A stretch of 64,000 nucleotides of DNA from NCBI RefSeq assembly GCF_900110165.1, contig NZ_FOCQ01000004.1:1-64000 (forward strand), written 5' to 3'. Position numbers and translations under genes: made by a program. This DNA comes from Lihuaxuella thermophila. GTDB lineage: Bacteria > Bacillota > Bacilli > Thermoactinomycetales > Thermoactinomycetaceae. The notes under the pieces are model-generated. The model was given only the letters and a program-made list of their open reading frames with translations, had not been told where the DNA came from and searched no databases. Below, piece by piece: positions 7,297 through 15,838 of this stretch (its first letter is position 1; every line of letters starts with the position of its first letter).

Positions 7297-7953
7297 ATGA
7301 AAGAAGAATTGATTTCCAAAAAAGAACTGTTGGCACTGACAGGGATCTCCTATGGGCAACTGTACCGATGGAAGAGGCTGAAATTGATCCCGGAGTCCTG
7401 GTTTATTAAACAAGCGACGACGACCGGACAAGAGACCTTTTTTATAAAGGATAAGATTCTGAAAAGGGTCGCTTTTATCCTGGACAACAAGGATAAATAT
7501 TCACTCGAAGAACTGGCCTCCATTTTGTCTCCGGTGTTTACCAACAAATTGTTTCGAAGCGGGGAGTTAAAGAAGAATCGCTGGCTGGACCCTTCGATCC
7601 TGCAGCAATGTGAAGAGTGCTTTTCCAAAAAAACATTTACTTTTACGGAAGTCCTTTTCATGACAATCATGAGCAAATGGAAAGAAGAATGGAAGCTGGA
7701 GGAAAGCGCGATCACTGAATGGATCTCCAGCGTGAAGAGCTGGTTGCCGCAGCTGAAAAACAACTCCTACCGGTTGATCATGTGCGAAAAAGGGGAGAAA
7801 AAGCTTTATCTGCTTACCGAGCAAGGCAAATCCTTTTTCCTGGATTCCGGGACCCGGCAACTGGAAGCAGCCGATTTGGAAGAGTGGGCCAAAGACTTGC
7901 ATCGGCGTTTGTCGGAACATGATTATGTAAACTTGTTGGAGGGTGACCGCTGA
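7297..7953 (+). CDS. YhbD-like HTH protein (DUF4004 family)
   Basis: 218 residues. The N-terminus (SKKELLALTGISYGQLYRWKRLKLIPESWF) is a MerR-like winged-helix start, but without the usual MerR dimer helix. The remainder (an LDNKDKYSLEELASILS type motif, then a Trp-rich C-terminal half) matches what I know of Bacillus YhbD, whose gene also precedes bactofilin genes. No effector-binding residues are obvious. It is the first gene of an operon behind a striking double palindrome and overlaps the bactofilin start by one base (TGATG). Its likely role is autoregulation and control of the following polymer-forming protein. The function is not established in any organism that I know. Confidence 0.7.
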   Translation: MKEELISKKELLALTGISYGQLYRWKRLKLIPESWFIKQATTTGQETFFIKDKILKRVAFILDNKDKYSLEELASILSPVFTNKLFRSGELKKNRWLDPSILQQCEECFSKKTFTFTEVLFMTIMSKWKEEWKLEESAITEWISSVKSWLPQLKNNSYRLIMCEKGEKKLYLLTEQGKSFFLDSGTRQLEAADLEEWAKDLHRRLSEHDYVNLLEGDR

Positions 7954-8765
7954 TGGAGGCTTTACACGACATGAATATTTCCGGATACAGCGAACAGAGC
8001 GGGGGGATATTTAATCAAGTGAAGATTACCGGCAAAGGGATCATCAACGGGGAAGTGAAAGCGAAGCAAATTCAAGTGGATGGGGCCGGAACCTTCCGCA
8101 GAGATGTAAATGCGGAAGAAATGAGCGTGAACGGAATCTGTTCGATTGACGGAACGGTACAATTCACCCGGTTTAGGGTACATGGCAGCTGCGATGTAAA
8201 GGGATCCGCGGTGTTGGAAGAATTGACGAATAAAGGAAAATGTTTGTTTGACGGAAATGTGAAGTCTGACAAGATTCATTCTGTGGGCAAACTCGTGGTG
8301 AACGGAGAACTGGAAGCTGAAGAATTTACCTCCAAGGGAGGGTTTGAAGTCAAAGGGCTGCTCAATGCGCAACTGATCGACATTCGAATCGGGTGGGATT
8401 GTTATGCGGAAGAAATCGGTGGTGAGGAAATCCGGGTCAAACACGAACCGCTCCATTTATTGACGAAGGCAAATGAGTGGGTGAACCAATTGCCGTTTGT
8501 CAAAAATTCAAGCAAAGATAAAATCTGGTTCGGAATCGGGGCCGGCATTTCACGCGATTGGAAATGGTTGAACAGCCATCTGTCCAAAACGCTGAAAGCC
8601 AAAACGATCGAGGGAACAACGGTAAATCTGGAATATACCCATGCGGACGTGGTGCGCGGAAATCACGTGGTCATCGGACCGGGATGCAAGATTGAAAAGG
8701 TGGAGTACATCGATTCATTAGAGGTTAGCCCTGAGGCGACGGTATTGGAGAAAATCAAACTATAA
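7953..8765 (+). CDS. Bactofilin-like polymer-forming cytoskeletal protein (YhbE/YhbF-like)
   Basis: 270 residues with the repetitive Gly/Val pattern of a right-handed beta-helix (KGIINGEVKAKQIQVDGAGTF, LVVNGELEAEEFTSKGGFEVKGLLNAQ), the hallmark of bactofilins. Rungs recur about every 17-20 residues from 15 to 145. A helical or loop insert follows at about 150-210, and a second set of rungs (TIEGTTVNLEYTHADVV, HVVIGPGCKIEKVEYI) closes the protein. The family self-assembles into membrane-associated filaments. The insert makes it longer than minimal bactofilins (about 120 residues). It starts on the ATG overlapping the yhbD stop. A strong terminator follows. Confidence 0.8.
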   Translation: MEALHDMNISGYSEQSGGIFNQVKITGKGIINGEVKAKQIQVDGAGTFRRDVNAEEMSVNGICSIDGTVQFTRFRVHGSCDVKGSAVLEELTNKGKCLFDGNVKSDKIHSVGKLVVNGELEAEEFTSKGGFEVKGLLNAQLIDIRIGWDCYAEEIGGEEIRVKHEPLHLLTKANEWVNQLPFVKNSSKDKIWFGIGAGISRDWKWLNSHLSKTLKAKTIEGTTVNLEYTHADVVRGNHVVIGPGCKIEKVEYIDSLEVSPEATVLEKIKL

Positions 8766-8773
8766 GAGAAAGC

Positions 8774-8813
8774 CCCTTCAGAGACGTATGCATCACTGAA
8801 GGGTCTTTTTTTG
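8774..8813 (+). terminator. Terminator of the yhbD-bactofilin operon
   Basis: CCCTTCAG (8774-8781) pairs with CTGAAGGG (8796-8803), followed by TCTTTTTTT. Confidence 0.85.
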
Positions 8814-8912
8814 CGTACAAACGCCGCATCATCCCGATTTGATATAATGTTGAGTAGAGGTATACCACATGAACCAGGCTTGATTTCACGCCTGTTCTTA
8901 GCGGGTGAGCAC

Positions 8913-10193
8913 ATGAGAAGCGTCGGTTTTAACTATGGAACCTTAAAACTCCTCCCCGATGAGATCCATTGGGAGATACCTTTACGAAATGTGTTGGCTC
9001 GTACGCCGGAGGAGTTGGAACCCGTTTTTGAGCACCCGGACATTCATTTTCCCGTCACCATTGTGTTCTCGGAAGAGACAGAATCATTCATATACAAGGT
9101 TCAGTTGGACCCGAAATTTATTCCGTTCGAAAACATGCGCCGAAAGAAAACCGGGTTGATAGTTAAGCTGAATGCCACGGAGAACTTGGCCAAGATCGGC
9201 GAATTTTTTGAAGGTCACGACCAACTTGTGACGGTGTTTAAGCCTGTCAACTTCTTCGTCGATCCCGATGGTGGGGTAAAAGTGTTCTATTGTGGCGTCA
9301 AAGGGCTTCTTCCTGCAGAAGGTTACGAAGAAGAATCTCTCTTTGAGCAAGTGAAACGCTTAATTCTTCTGATATATTGCCGGGCGGGATTCGATGAATT
9401 GAAAGAATACGGATGCAGGTACGCGATTCGAAAAACACCCCGTAAATATCAATGGCTGGTCAGGCAACTCATCAAGGCCAAAACATACCGGGATCTATAT
9501 TTCATCGTGCGGTCGGAAATTGAAGAACTGGTGGAACAGGAGGACTTGAAAAGACAGCGGCGACTTTATTCTGCAATCGTTCAAGGAAGTAAATGGGTAA
9601 AAACAGCCTGGCTCCTGGCCGCCATCAGTCTTGCAATTGCCGGAGGCGCTGTCTATCAGAAAATGACCGTTCCCCCGGCCCGTTCAGCAAAAGAAGTGAA
9701 AGAAAACGAACGACAGCGCAAGCCGGCCGCTTTAACCAGAGGACTCCATTATGCTTCCATGAAGCAATATGAAAAAGCCGCAAGAGAATTTGCACAGCTC
9801 GATTTTGACCAACTGGGGCCGGACGAGAAAAAAGAGGTGTTATATACGTACATGTACGCCGGTCAGGCAGAGAAAGCCATTGATCTGATGCCTGATTTTG
9901 CAGAAGTCGTAGTCGCTTATTACCTGTCCTCCCATAACATGGAGGGGATCAGGCGGTTAAAGTCCGACGAGCCGCCCGTCCGTTTTGAACAGGCCGTATT
10001 GACGAAAGATTTCGATGCGATCCTTCAGTTGCGCAATCAGGTGAAACTGGATCCCCGAAGACAAAAAATCATCGTGGACGCCTATATTCAAAAAAAGGAC
10101 TACAAAGCAGCCAACACGTTTGCCCGGAGCACCGGAGACGCCGATTTGCTGCACTATTCCCTGATCAAGACGAATGAGGCTATAAGCAGGTAA
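8913..10193 (+). CDS. EssB/YukC-like type VII secretion membrane protein, orphan
   Basis: About 426 residues. Residues 1-210 resemble the EssB/YukC pseudokinase-like cytosolic domain (YKVQLDPKFIPFENM, PVNFFVDPDGGVKVFYCGVKGLLP, then a long helix). One transmembrane segment lies near 233-254 (WLLAAISLAIAGGAVYQ), followed by an extracytoplasmic alpha-helical, TPR-like C-terminus (LHYASMKQYEKAAREFAQLDF). That order is exactly YukC-like, and the length is close to the family's about 440. A TATAAT -10 lies at 8843-8848. ATG at 8913 has GGGTGA 5-6 bases upstream; ATG 8847 would overlap the -10. In typical systems esxA, yukD and essC are neighbours, but none is here. Either the rest is elsewhere or this copy does another job. 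Confidence 0.72.
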   Translation: MRSVGFNYGTLKLLPDEIHWEIPLRNVLARTPEELEPVFEHPDIHFPVTIVFSEETESFIYKVQLDPKFIPFENMRRKKTGLIVKLNATENLAKIGEFFEGHDQLVTVFKPVNFFVDPDGGVKVFYCGVKGLLPAEGYEEESLFEQVKRLILLIYCRAGFDELKEYGCRYAIRKTPRKYQWLVRQLIKAKTYRDLYFIVRSEIEELVEQEDLKRQRRLYSAIVQGSKWVKTAWLLAAISLAIAGGAVYQKMTVPPARSAKEVKENERQRKPAALTRGLHYASMKQYEKAAREFAQLDFDQLGPDEKKEVLYTYMYAGQAEKAIDLMPDFAEVVVAYYLSSHNMEGIRRLKSDEPPVRFEQAVLTKDFDAILQLRNQVKLDPRRQKIIVDAYIQKKDYKAANTFARSTGDADLLHYSLIKTNEAISR

Positions 10194-10264
10194 GTTCAGG
10201 CTGTGAGGAGAAGTCAACGACCGGTTCATCCATCATCCTCTGGATGCCAATCAACAGATACAAG

Positions 10265-10291
10265 GAGTTGCTGGCTAAGCAGCTCTTTTTT
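10265..10291 (+). terminator. Terminator after the EssB-like gene
   Basis: GAGTTGCT (10265-10272) pairs with AGCAGCTC (10278-10285) with one G-T wobble, followed by TTTTTT. Confidence 0.75.
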
Positions 10292-10367
10292 ATTTAAAAT
10301 ATATCCTATTATTAGAAAATAATAAATTATAATAGAGATAGAAATAAATAGCAGAAAGGACGATCGC

Positions 10368-11219
10368 ATGGAAAACAAAAAGAATTTATTGTTGTACGGT
10401 ATGATCGCATTGATCGGCTTGCTATTATTCTTTGGAATTTTTGTATTGCCCTATTTTCCGCAACTGATCAACAAAAATGCCAGCGAGGATCATATAGCCA
10501 ATGTCATGACTTACATGAACTATTTTTTGACCATTTTAGCCACGCTGGGAACCATCAGCGGATTGGCTTTTACCATTTTTGGTTATTATCAGACGACAAA
10601 AGTTCCGCAAATGGTACAGGAAGAGATCGAGAAACGGATGCAGAAAATCATTCCCGAGCAAGAGTTGGCCAAGCAGCAAATTGAAGAGCTAAACCTGAAG
10701 ACGAGCGACGCCATCAAATCCCTTCAACTTATGTTTGAGCCCAGTTTCCTCGGGGATCATGTGGATAACACGGAAAAAATGAAAAGCATCGAAAATGCAG
10801 TCAAGATCTATCCGGATCTGTGGCGTGCCAAATATTACAAGGCAAAAATCTATTGGAACGAGTATCAATTGCGCAAAAAAGTAAAATTCAGGGAAATGGC
10901 CCTGGATTTAATGAACCAACATGTAACCCGTCATCCGGAACATGATGAAGCATGGATTGAGCTGATCAACTGGCTGATGAAAGAGGATCAGCAGACCCGG
11001 GCCTTGACCAACCTGGAAAAGATGCTGGAACATAACCCCCATTTGGTAAAAGACGTCAATAGTCAGATTGATTGGGGCAATCTGAATACCGATGAACAGA
11101 AAAAATATAAGGACGATATTTTAAAGCAGTTTGAATTGAGGTTTAAAGGAGACGGAGAAGCCGGCAATAAGTTAATGAATTTATTTGAGCAAATATTTAA
11201 CCGGAATAAAAAGGAGTAA
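10368..11219 (+). CDS. Two-helix membrane protein with coiled coil and TPR-like C-terminus (paralogue A)
   Basis: 283 residues. Two transmembrane segments lie at about 7-28 (LLLYGMIALIGLLLFFGIFVL) and 50-72 (YFLTILATLGTISGLAFTIFGYY). A charged coiled coil (about 80-125) follows, then a helical repeat domain (SIENAVKIYPDLWRAKYYKAKIYW, HPEHDEAWIELINWLMKED, ALTNLEKMLEHNP), TPR-like. The family is unknown to me. A clear paralogue lies at 39255-40268, sharing the YMN-hydrophobic-GhAFT membrane segment and the P-[DE]-H-x-EAWI-x-LI-[DN]-W motif. The SD is AAAGGA. Following an EssB-like gene with a similar membrane/TPR plan, it may be an envelope scaffold; that is inference only. Confidence 0.65.
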   Translation: MENKKNLLLYGMIALIGLLLFFGIFVLPYFPQLINKNASEDHIANVMTYMNYFLTILATLGTISGLAFTIFGYYQTTKVPQMVQEEIEKRMQKIIPEQELAKQQIEELNLKTSDAIKSLQLMFEPSFLGDHVDNTEKMKSIENAVKIYPDLWRAKYYKAKIYWNEYQLRKKVKFREMALDLMNQHVTRHPEHDEAWIELINWLMKEDQQTRALTNLEKMLEHNPHLVKDVNSQIDWGNLNTDEQKKYKDDILKQFELRFKGDGEAGNKLMNLFEQIFNRNKKE

Positions 11220-11501
11220 ATATTCCGCGACACCATCTCAGCATCATCGCCATATGAGGATCGATGGCAACTCAACAAACGGGAAGTAAATAAGTCTGAC
11301 GGTAGGGCTTCCTGACTTTAATTCAACGAAATATAGGGCATCATCTGATGGAAGACTGTCTCCTGACGATAGATCCTGGCAAAAGCGGCATTATTCCTCG
11401 CTTCTGATCAATCCAAGTTTATGATGGGTTCGGCTTTCTATATCGACAGGGGAGTTACCTTTGGGAAAATGGCTTAGTTTTGGACAAAAGGGGAGAAACA
11501 G

Positions 11502-12350
11502 ATGAAACTGCTTACCTATCGCTCAGAGGAGCAATTGCGGACAGGGCTCCTCACCGAAAAAGGAATTTTGCCGCTTCCTCATTCGATGGATGAAATCATA
11601 CAGGGTGGAACATCGCTGCTTGATGAATTAAAACATATGGCCGCAAGCGGAACCATACAAGATCTGTTACAAGAACAAGAGATACGATTTGGCCCCTGTG
11701 TACCCCGGCCGGGCAAGATCATCTGTGTTGGCCTGAATTACCGGAAGCATGCGGAAGAGTCCAAGATGCCGATCCCTGAGTATCCGGTTTTGTTCAATAA
11801 GTTTGATAATACCGTTGCTGCCCATCAAGACGAGATTTTGCTGCCTGCCCACTCCAAACAAGTGGACTATGAAGCAGAATTGGCCATTGTGATCGGTAAA
11901 ACCGCCAAAAATGTGGACAAAGAAGAGGCACTTGACTACGTTTTCGGCTATTGCGCCGCTAACGACCTGTCTGCCAGAGATCTTCAATTTCGCACAAATC
12001 AATGGTTGCTGGGGAAGTGCTGTGATGGATTTTGTCCATTGGGACCCTATCTGGTGACAGCGGATGAGGTAGGCAATCCCAATGAGCTGGGCATTCGTTC
12101 CTACGTGAACGGGGAACTGCGCCAAAATTCCAATACGGCCGATATGATCTTTGCCTGTGATGAGATCGTCAGCTATCTTTCTCAGCATATGACGTTACAT
12201 CCGGGGGATGTGATTTTAACCGGCACGCCGGAGGGTGTGATTCTGGGATATCCCGAGGAAAAGCGCGTCTGGTTGAGAGAAGGGGATGAAGTAACGATTG
12301 AAATCGATCGGCTGGGACGGCTCTCCAACCGCATGAAACAAGAAATGTAA
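11502..12350 (+). CDS. Fumarylacetoacetate hydrolase (FAH) family protein
   Basis: 282 residues. A small N-terminal domain (about 1-70) is followed by the FAH catalytic fold from PRPGKIICVGLNYRKHAEE. Metal ligands are visible: the two Glu residues of YEAELAIVIG (about 125-127) and the Asp of AANDLSARD (about 155). GTPEGV near 240 is the family signature. Such enzymes hydrolyse or isomerise acylpyruvates or 2-hydroxyhepta-dienedioates, or decarboxylate oxaloacetate. Its exact substrate is unclear. It lies upstream of the tryptophan operon but in its own unit with its own terminator, so an aromatic catabolic role is only suggestive. The SD is GGGGAGAAACAG before the ATG. Confidence 0.85.
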   Translation: MKLLTYRSEEQLRTGLLTEKGILPLPHSMDEIIQGGTSLLDELKHMAASGTIQDLLQEQEIRFGPCVPRPGKIICVGLNYRKHAEESKMPIPEYPVLFNKFDNTVAAHQDEILLPAHSKQVDYEAELAIVIGKTAKNVDKEEALDYVFGYCAANDLSARDLQFRTNQWLLGKCCDGFCPLGPYLVTADEVGNPNELGIRSYVNGELRQNSNTADMIFACDEIVSYLSQHMTLHPGDVILTGTPEGVILGYPEEKRVWLREGDEVTIEIDRLGRLSNRMKQEM

Positions 12351-12445
12351 GAGAGCTGTGTCCGGCGGAGGAGCTTCAGCGGAGAATCGCTATCCCCGGA
12401 TTTCATCCGATCCGTAAATGGATGGTATAAAAAAGAAACAAATCA

Positions 12446-12475
12446 AAGGGCTTGGAATCACCAAGTCCCTTTTTT
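12446..12475 (+). terminator. Terminator after the FAH-family gene
   Basis: AAGGGCTTGG pairs with CCAAGTCCCTT across an AATCA loop, followed by a T-run. Confidence 0.75.
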
Positions 12476-12479
12476 ATAC

Positions 12480-12837
12480 ATAAATGGCCAGACCCACATG
12501 ATCATCCGTGGTGGTGGACATCAGGTCTGGGGTTCGCTGTGAAAGTGTGCTGGTTAAGGGTGTTTCTCTGGTTGTGCTTCCGGGCGGTCGTCCGTGTCGG
12601 TCTCCGTGCTCTTGAGGCTGGCAAGGATGCAAGAACTGGCCGCTCCGGCCCCTCTCTTCGGGCGCGGATCAAACTCGCTGTCGCTCAGACAGGTGATCCG
12701 CTTCCTCCCTTCGTTCGGGGCCTCCGCTGGGGACGGCCTCAAAGGCACTTCGTCCAATCACGCCCTCCCTGCACGAATTTATATTCATCTCTAGGTTACC
12801 ATTCATGGATGATTTCGAGAAACTGGCTGAACGCTAT
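12480..12837. other. GC-rich non-coding stretch
   Basis: Long open frames cross this region on both strands, but they are Arg/Pro/Gly/Ser-rich, have no SD and resemble no family I know, so I treat it as non-coding. Its GC content is visibly higher than its surroundings. It may be a dispersed repeat or a decayed element; only a genome-wide search could tell. Confidence 0.35.
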
Positions 12838-12915
12838 GAGCGGAGGAATTTGTTTTCCGGCGGAGCGACTCTGCCACTGCAGCGGAGCGGAGACGGAAAA
12901 CAAATTCCGGAGAGG
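12838..12915. repeat. Palindromic dispersed repeat, copy A
   Basis: GGAATTTGTTTTCCG (12845-12859) pairs perfectly with CGGAAAACAAATTCC (12894-12908) around a conserved centre GGAGCGACTCTGCCACTGC. It shares its flanks (AGCGGAG) and centre with copy B at 12981-13055 and copy C at 36009-36092, but the stem bases differ between copies while still pairing. Confidence 0.65.
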
Positions 12916-12980
12916 GCTTTCTTCATGGGTTGTGTCAAGCTGTCATGGACTGCATTCTTTGCAACCTCCATAAACAGAAC

Positions 12981-13055
12981 CAGCGGAGAAATCTGTTTGG
13001 CGACGAGTGACTCTGCCACTGCATCGGAACGGAGTCGCCAAACAGATTTCGGAGC
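12981..13055. repeat. Palindromic dispersed repeat, copy B
   Basis: GAAATCTGTTTGGCGAC (12988-13004) pairs perfectly over 17 bases with GTCGCCAAACAGATTTC (13034-13050). The centre GACTCTGCCACTGCAtCGGAaCGGAG matches copy A closely, whereas the stem sequence has changed with compensation. Confidence 0.65.
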
Positions 13056-13281
13056 GGAATCGAAACAGAGAGACTTCCATTCCCGGATCGTGAGAAGCTC
13101 ATGTCTGATTTTATTGCTTCAGAGTAAGTTGTTCGGCTGCATGTGTGGGTTGAGAGAGAACGATGAGTTGATGAAATGATGCTTTTTATTTTTCTCTCTC
13201 GCAAAGATATAATGAAATAGAATGATAGAATCGCTTGTCATCCAACAGGTCAAGGTACCTTTTTCCAACAGGAGGCTTCCC

Positions 13282-13434
13282 ATGTCGAAATATCTCCCCA
13301 TTTCCATGCTGATCATGGTAATTGTGCTGATTGTGATTGCCAAGCTGATCAAAATTGGCATGCTGGCGGCCGGCTGTCTGATCATCCTGCTGATTGGATG
13401 GATGCTCTTCACGCGACGGCGCCGCCAAAGATGA
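13282..13434 (+). CDS. Small membrane protein of 50 residues
   Basis: AGGAGG (13270-13275) precedes the ATG by 6 bases. The product is MSKYLPISMLIMVIVLIVIA, then KLIKIGMLAAGCLIILLIGW and a very basic tail FTRRRRQR. It has two hydrophobic segments separated by a short Lys-containing turn, with the positive tail probably cytosolic. A TATAAT lies at 13206-13211. No family is recognised. Its function is unknown; small proteins of this shape often associate with larger membrane complexes or are sporulation-specific. Confidence 0.6.
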   Translation: MSKYLPISMLIMVIVLIVIAKLIKIGMLAAGCLIILLIGWMLFTRRRRQR

Positions 13435-13629
13435 ACAGGGGGGGCTTTGAACTGTTCGTCTGCTGCCTGGAAAAACATAGAAACTATTAAATCACGCTAA
13501 AATAGATTTATACTTGAATATGAAAGCGCTTCCGAAACGGAAGGGAGAAGGTTGAGCGGAGATTGAAAAGATTAGCTTTAGCGATTCGGTCTGAAGATCT
13601 AATTGATTTTTATAGCGGAGGGATGGATC

Positions 13630-14484
13630 ATGACGGAAAAAAAGCTGTTTAATAAAGAGAATCTTGTACCTGAACAAGAAATTTATACAGACTTTCAAAA
13701 CAAAATGACTTATGGCGAGTATCTGCAGTTAGACCGGCTGCTCAACAGCCAGACTCTCCTGTCCGGCCATCATGATGAAATGCTTTTCATTATTATTCAT
13801 CAAACCAGCGAGTTGTGGATGAAACTGATCCTGCACGAATTGAAAGCAGCCATCGCCCACATTCGGCAGGAGAAACTTTCTGCCGCTTTTAAGATGTTGG
13901 CGCGCGTCTCCAAGATTCAATCGCAAATCATCCAATCCTGGGATGTGCTTTCCACCTTGACTCCGTCAGAATATATGGAGTTTCGCGGCAAGCTGGGACA
14001 GGCTTCCGGCTTTCAATCGTACCAATATCGAATGATTGAATTTAGCTTGGGAAACAAGAGCAGGCATATATTGGAAATTTATAAAAAAGATCGGGAATTG
14101 CACGACTGTTTACAGAAAGCGCTCCATGAACCGAGTCTGTATGATGTATCGATTCAGGCGCTGGCGAAAGCCGGATTCCCCATTCATCCCGGTCAATTGG
14201 AGCGGGATTGGAGCCAGCCGTATCAGCCGCATCCCTCGGTGGAAGAGGCCTGGCTGTCTGTCTACCGGAATGTGGACAAATATTGGGATTTATACGAGCT
14301 GGCCGAAAAGCTGGTTGACCTGGAAGATTGGCTGCAGCAGTGGCGTTTCCGACACATGAAAACCGTTGAAAGGGTGATCGGCTTTAAGCGTGGGACCGGC
14401 GGCTCCTCAGGTGTTCCTTATTTGAAAAATGTGTTGGATCACCGTTTCTTCCCAGAATTGTGGGATATTCGCACGAAGTTGTAA
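13630..14484 (+). CDS. kynA: Tryptophan 2,3-dioxygenase
   Basis: 284 residues. It opens the kynurenine pathway: L-tryptophan plus O2 gives N-formylkynurenine, using b-type heme in the cytosol. Family signatures are present: [31 protein letters not shown] (substrate-side His and Arg/Glu neighbourhood) near residue 50, [12 protein letters not shown], the distal heme-ligand region ending in [26 protein letters not shown]. Length is typical of bacterial TDO (about 280). ATG at 13630 has GGAGGG 7 bases upstream; an earlier in-frame start at 13603 has none. It is the first gene of the kynA-kynU-kynB operon. Confidence 0.95.
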   Translation: MTEKKLFNKENLVPEQEIYTDFQNKMTYGEYLQLDRLLNSQTLLSGHHDEMLFIIIHQTSELWMKLILHELKAAIAHIRQEKLSAAFKMLARVSKIQSQIIQSWDVLSTLTPSEYMEFRGKLGQASGFQSYQYRMIEFSLGNKSRHILEIYKKDRELHDCLQKALHEPSLYDVSIQALAKAGFPIHPGQLERDWSQPYQPHPSVEEAWLSVYRNVDKYWDLYELAEKLVDLEDWLQQWRFRHMKTVERVIGFKRGTGGSSGVPYLKNVLDHRFFPELWDIRTKL

Positions 14485-14554
14485 AGACACAAACCAAAGG
14501 TTGAACGCCAAGGATGAATCTCACAAACTAAAAAACGTTCGGAGGTTGTATTCC

Positions 14555-15838
14555 ATGTTGCAAGATTTTCAGCCGACTGAATCTTACGCCCGGCAATTGG
14601 ACGGGCAGGATCCACTGTACGCTTTCCGTGAGGAATTTTACATCCCGGAAGGAACGATCTATCTGGATGGCAATTCGCTCGGATTATGTTCCCGACGGGC
14701 GGAGCAATCTCTCCTTTTGATGCTCGAATCCTGGAAACAGCATGCCATTGATGGCTGGACGGAAGGAAAGTACCCGTGGTTTTATTTGTCCGAAGAACTG
14801 GGGGCCAGGATGGCGGCCCTTGTGGGGGCGAAAAAGGAAGAAGTCGTTGTAACCGGGTCCACGACGGTCAACCTGCACCAACTGGTGTCCACCTTTTTTC
14901 GGCCTGAAGGAAAGCGAACGAAAATTGTCGCGGATGAATTGAATTTTCCGTCAGACATTTATGCTCTTCAGAGCCAGTTGCGACTTCACGGACTCAATCC
15001 CGCCGACCATCTGATCCGGGTAAGGAGCAGGGATGGAAGGCTCCTGGACGAAGACGATCTCATTCACGCGATGACGGAAGAAGTGCAGATGGTCATCCTG
15101 CCGACGGTCTTGTATCGCAGCGGGCAATTATTAGACATGGAGAGGCTGGTGAAAGCCGCCCATGAGCGCGGGATTTTGATCGGCTTTGACGCTTGCCACT
15201 CAATTGGAGCCATCCCCCACCGTTTCAGTGAATGGGGCGTCGATTTCGCCTTCTGGTGCACGTATAAGTATCTCAACAGCGGTCCGGGGGGAGTGGCAGC
15301 TCTTTATGTCAACGAAAAGCACCATGGACGGGTCCCCGGGCTTGCCGGTTGGTTCAGCTCCCGCAAGGATAAGCAGTTTGATATGAAACATGAGCTCGAA
15401 CACGCAGAGAATGCAGGCGCTTTTCAGATCGGAACCCCGCATGTGTTCAGCACCGCGCCGTTAATCGGTTCGCTGGAAATATTTGCCGAGGCGGGTATCG
15501 ATCGGATTCGCGAAAAATCCCTTCGCTTAACCCGGTATCTGATGTTGCTGATTGAGAGTGAACTGGCCGAATGGGGATTTTCCATCGGCAATCCGTTGGA
15601 AGATGATCGCCGCGGCGGGCATGTATGCCTGGAGCACGACGAAGCGGTACGCATCTGCAAAGCGTTGAAAGCGGAGAAAGTGGTGCCGGATTTCCGCGCC
15701 CCCCATGTAATCCGGCTGGCCCCGGTCGCTTTGTACACGTCTTACCATGAAGTCTGGGAAGCCGTCCAGCGATTGAAAACGATCATGGTGGAGAAGAAAT
15801 ACGAACAATATGAGAAAGTAAGAGGAGTGGTGGCCTGA
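14555..15838 (+). CDS. kynU: Kynureninase
   Basis: 427 residues. A PLP-dependent fold-type I enzyme cleaving kynurenine to anthranilate and alanine. Visible features are YLDGNSLGL near residue 34, [11 protein letters not shown] (phosphate side), [12 protein letters not shown] near 210 with the PLP-ring Asp and His, and [14 protein letters not shown] near 235 carrying the Schiff-base lysine. [11 protein letters not shown] and [15 protein letters not shown] close the C-domain. ATG at 14555 follows GGAGG by 9 bases; longer in-frame starts overlap kynA without SD. The stop overlaps the kynB ATG (TGATG), so the two are translationally coupled. Confidence 0.95.
   Translation: MLQDFQPTESYARQLDGQDPLYAFREEFYIPEGTIYLDGNSLGLCSRRAEQSLLLMLESWKQHAIDGWTEGKYPWFYLSEELGARMAALVGAKKEEVVVTGSTTVNLHQLVSTFFRPEGKRTKIVADELNFPSDIYALQSQLRLHGLNPADHLIRVRSRDGRLLDEDDLIHAMTEEVQMVILPTVLYRSGQLLDMERLVKAAHERGILIGFDACHSIGAIPHRFSEWGVDFAFWCTYKYLNSGPGGVAALYVNEKHHGRVPGLAGWFSSRKDKQFDMKHELEHAENAGAFQIGTPHVFSTAPLIGSLEIFAEAGIDRIREKSLRLTRYLMLLIESELAEWGFSIGNPLEDDRRGGHVCLEHDEAVRICKALKAEKVVPDFRAPHVIRLAPVALYTSYHEVWEAVQRLKTIMVEKKYEQYEKVRGVVA

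Noticed and set aside
12452-12973. Plus-strand ORF of 173 codons
   Set aside because: It lacks an SD, has an odd Arg/Pro/Gly/Trp composition, overlaps a terminator and two palindromic repeats, and resembles no family.
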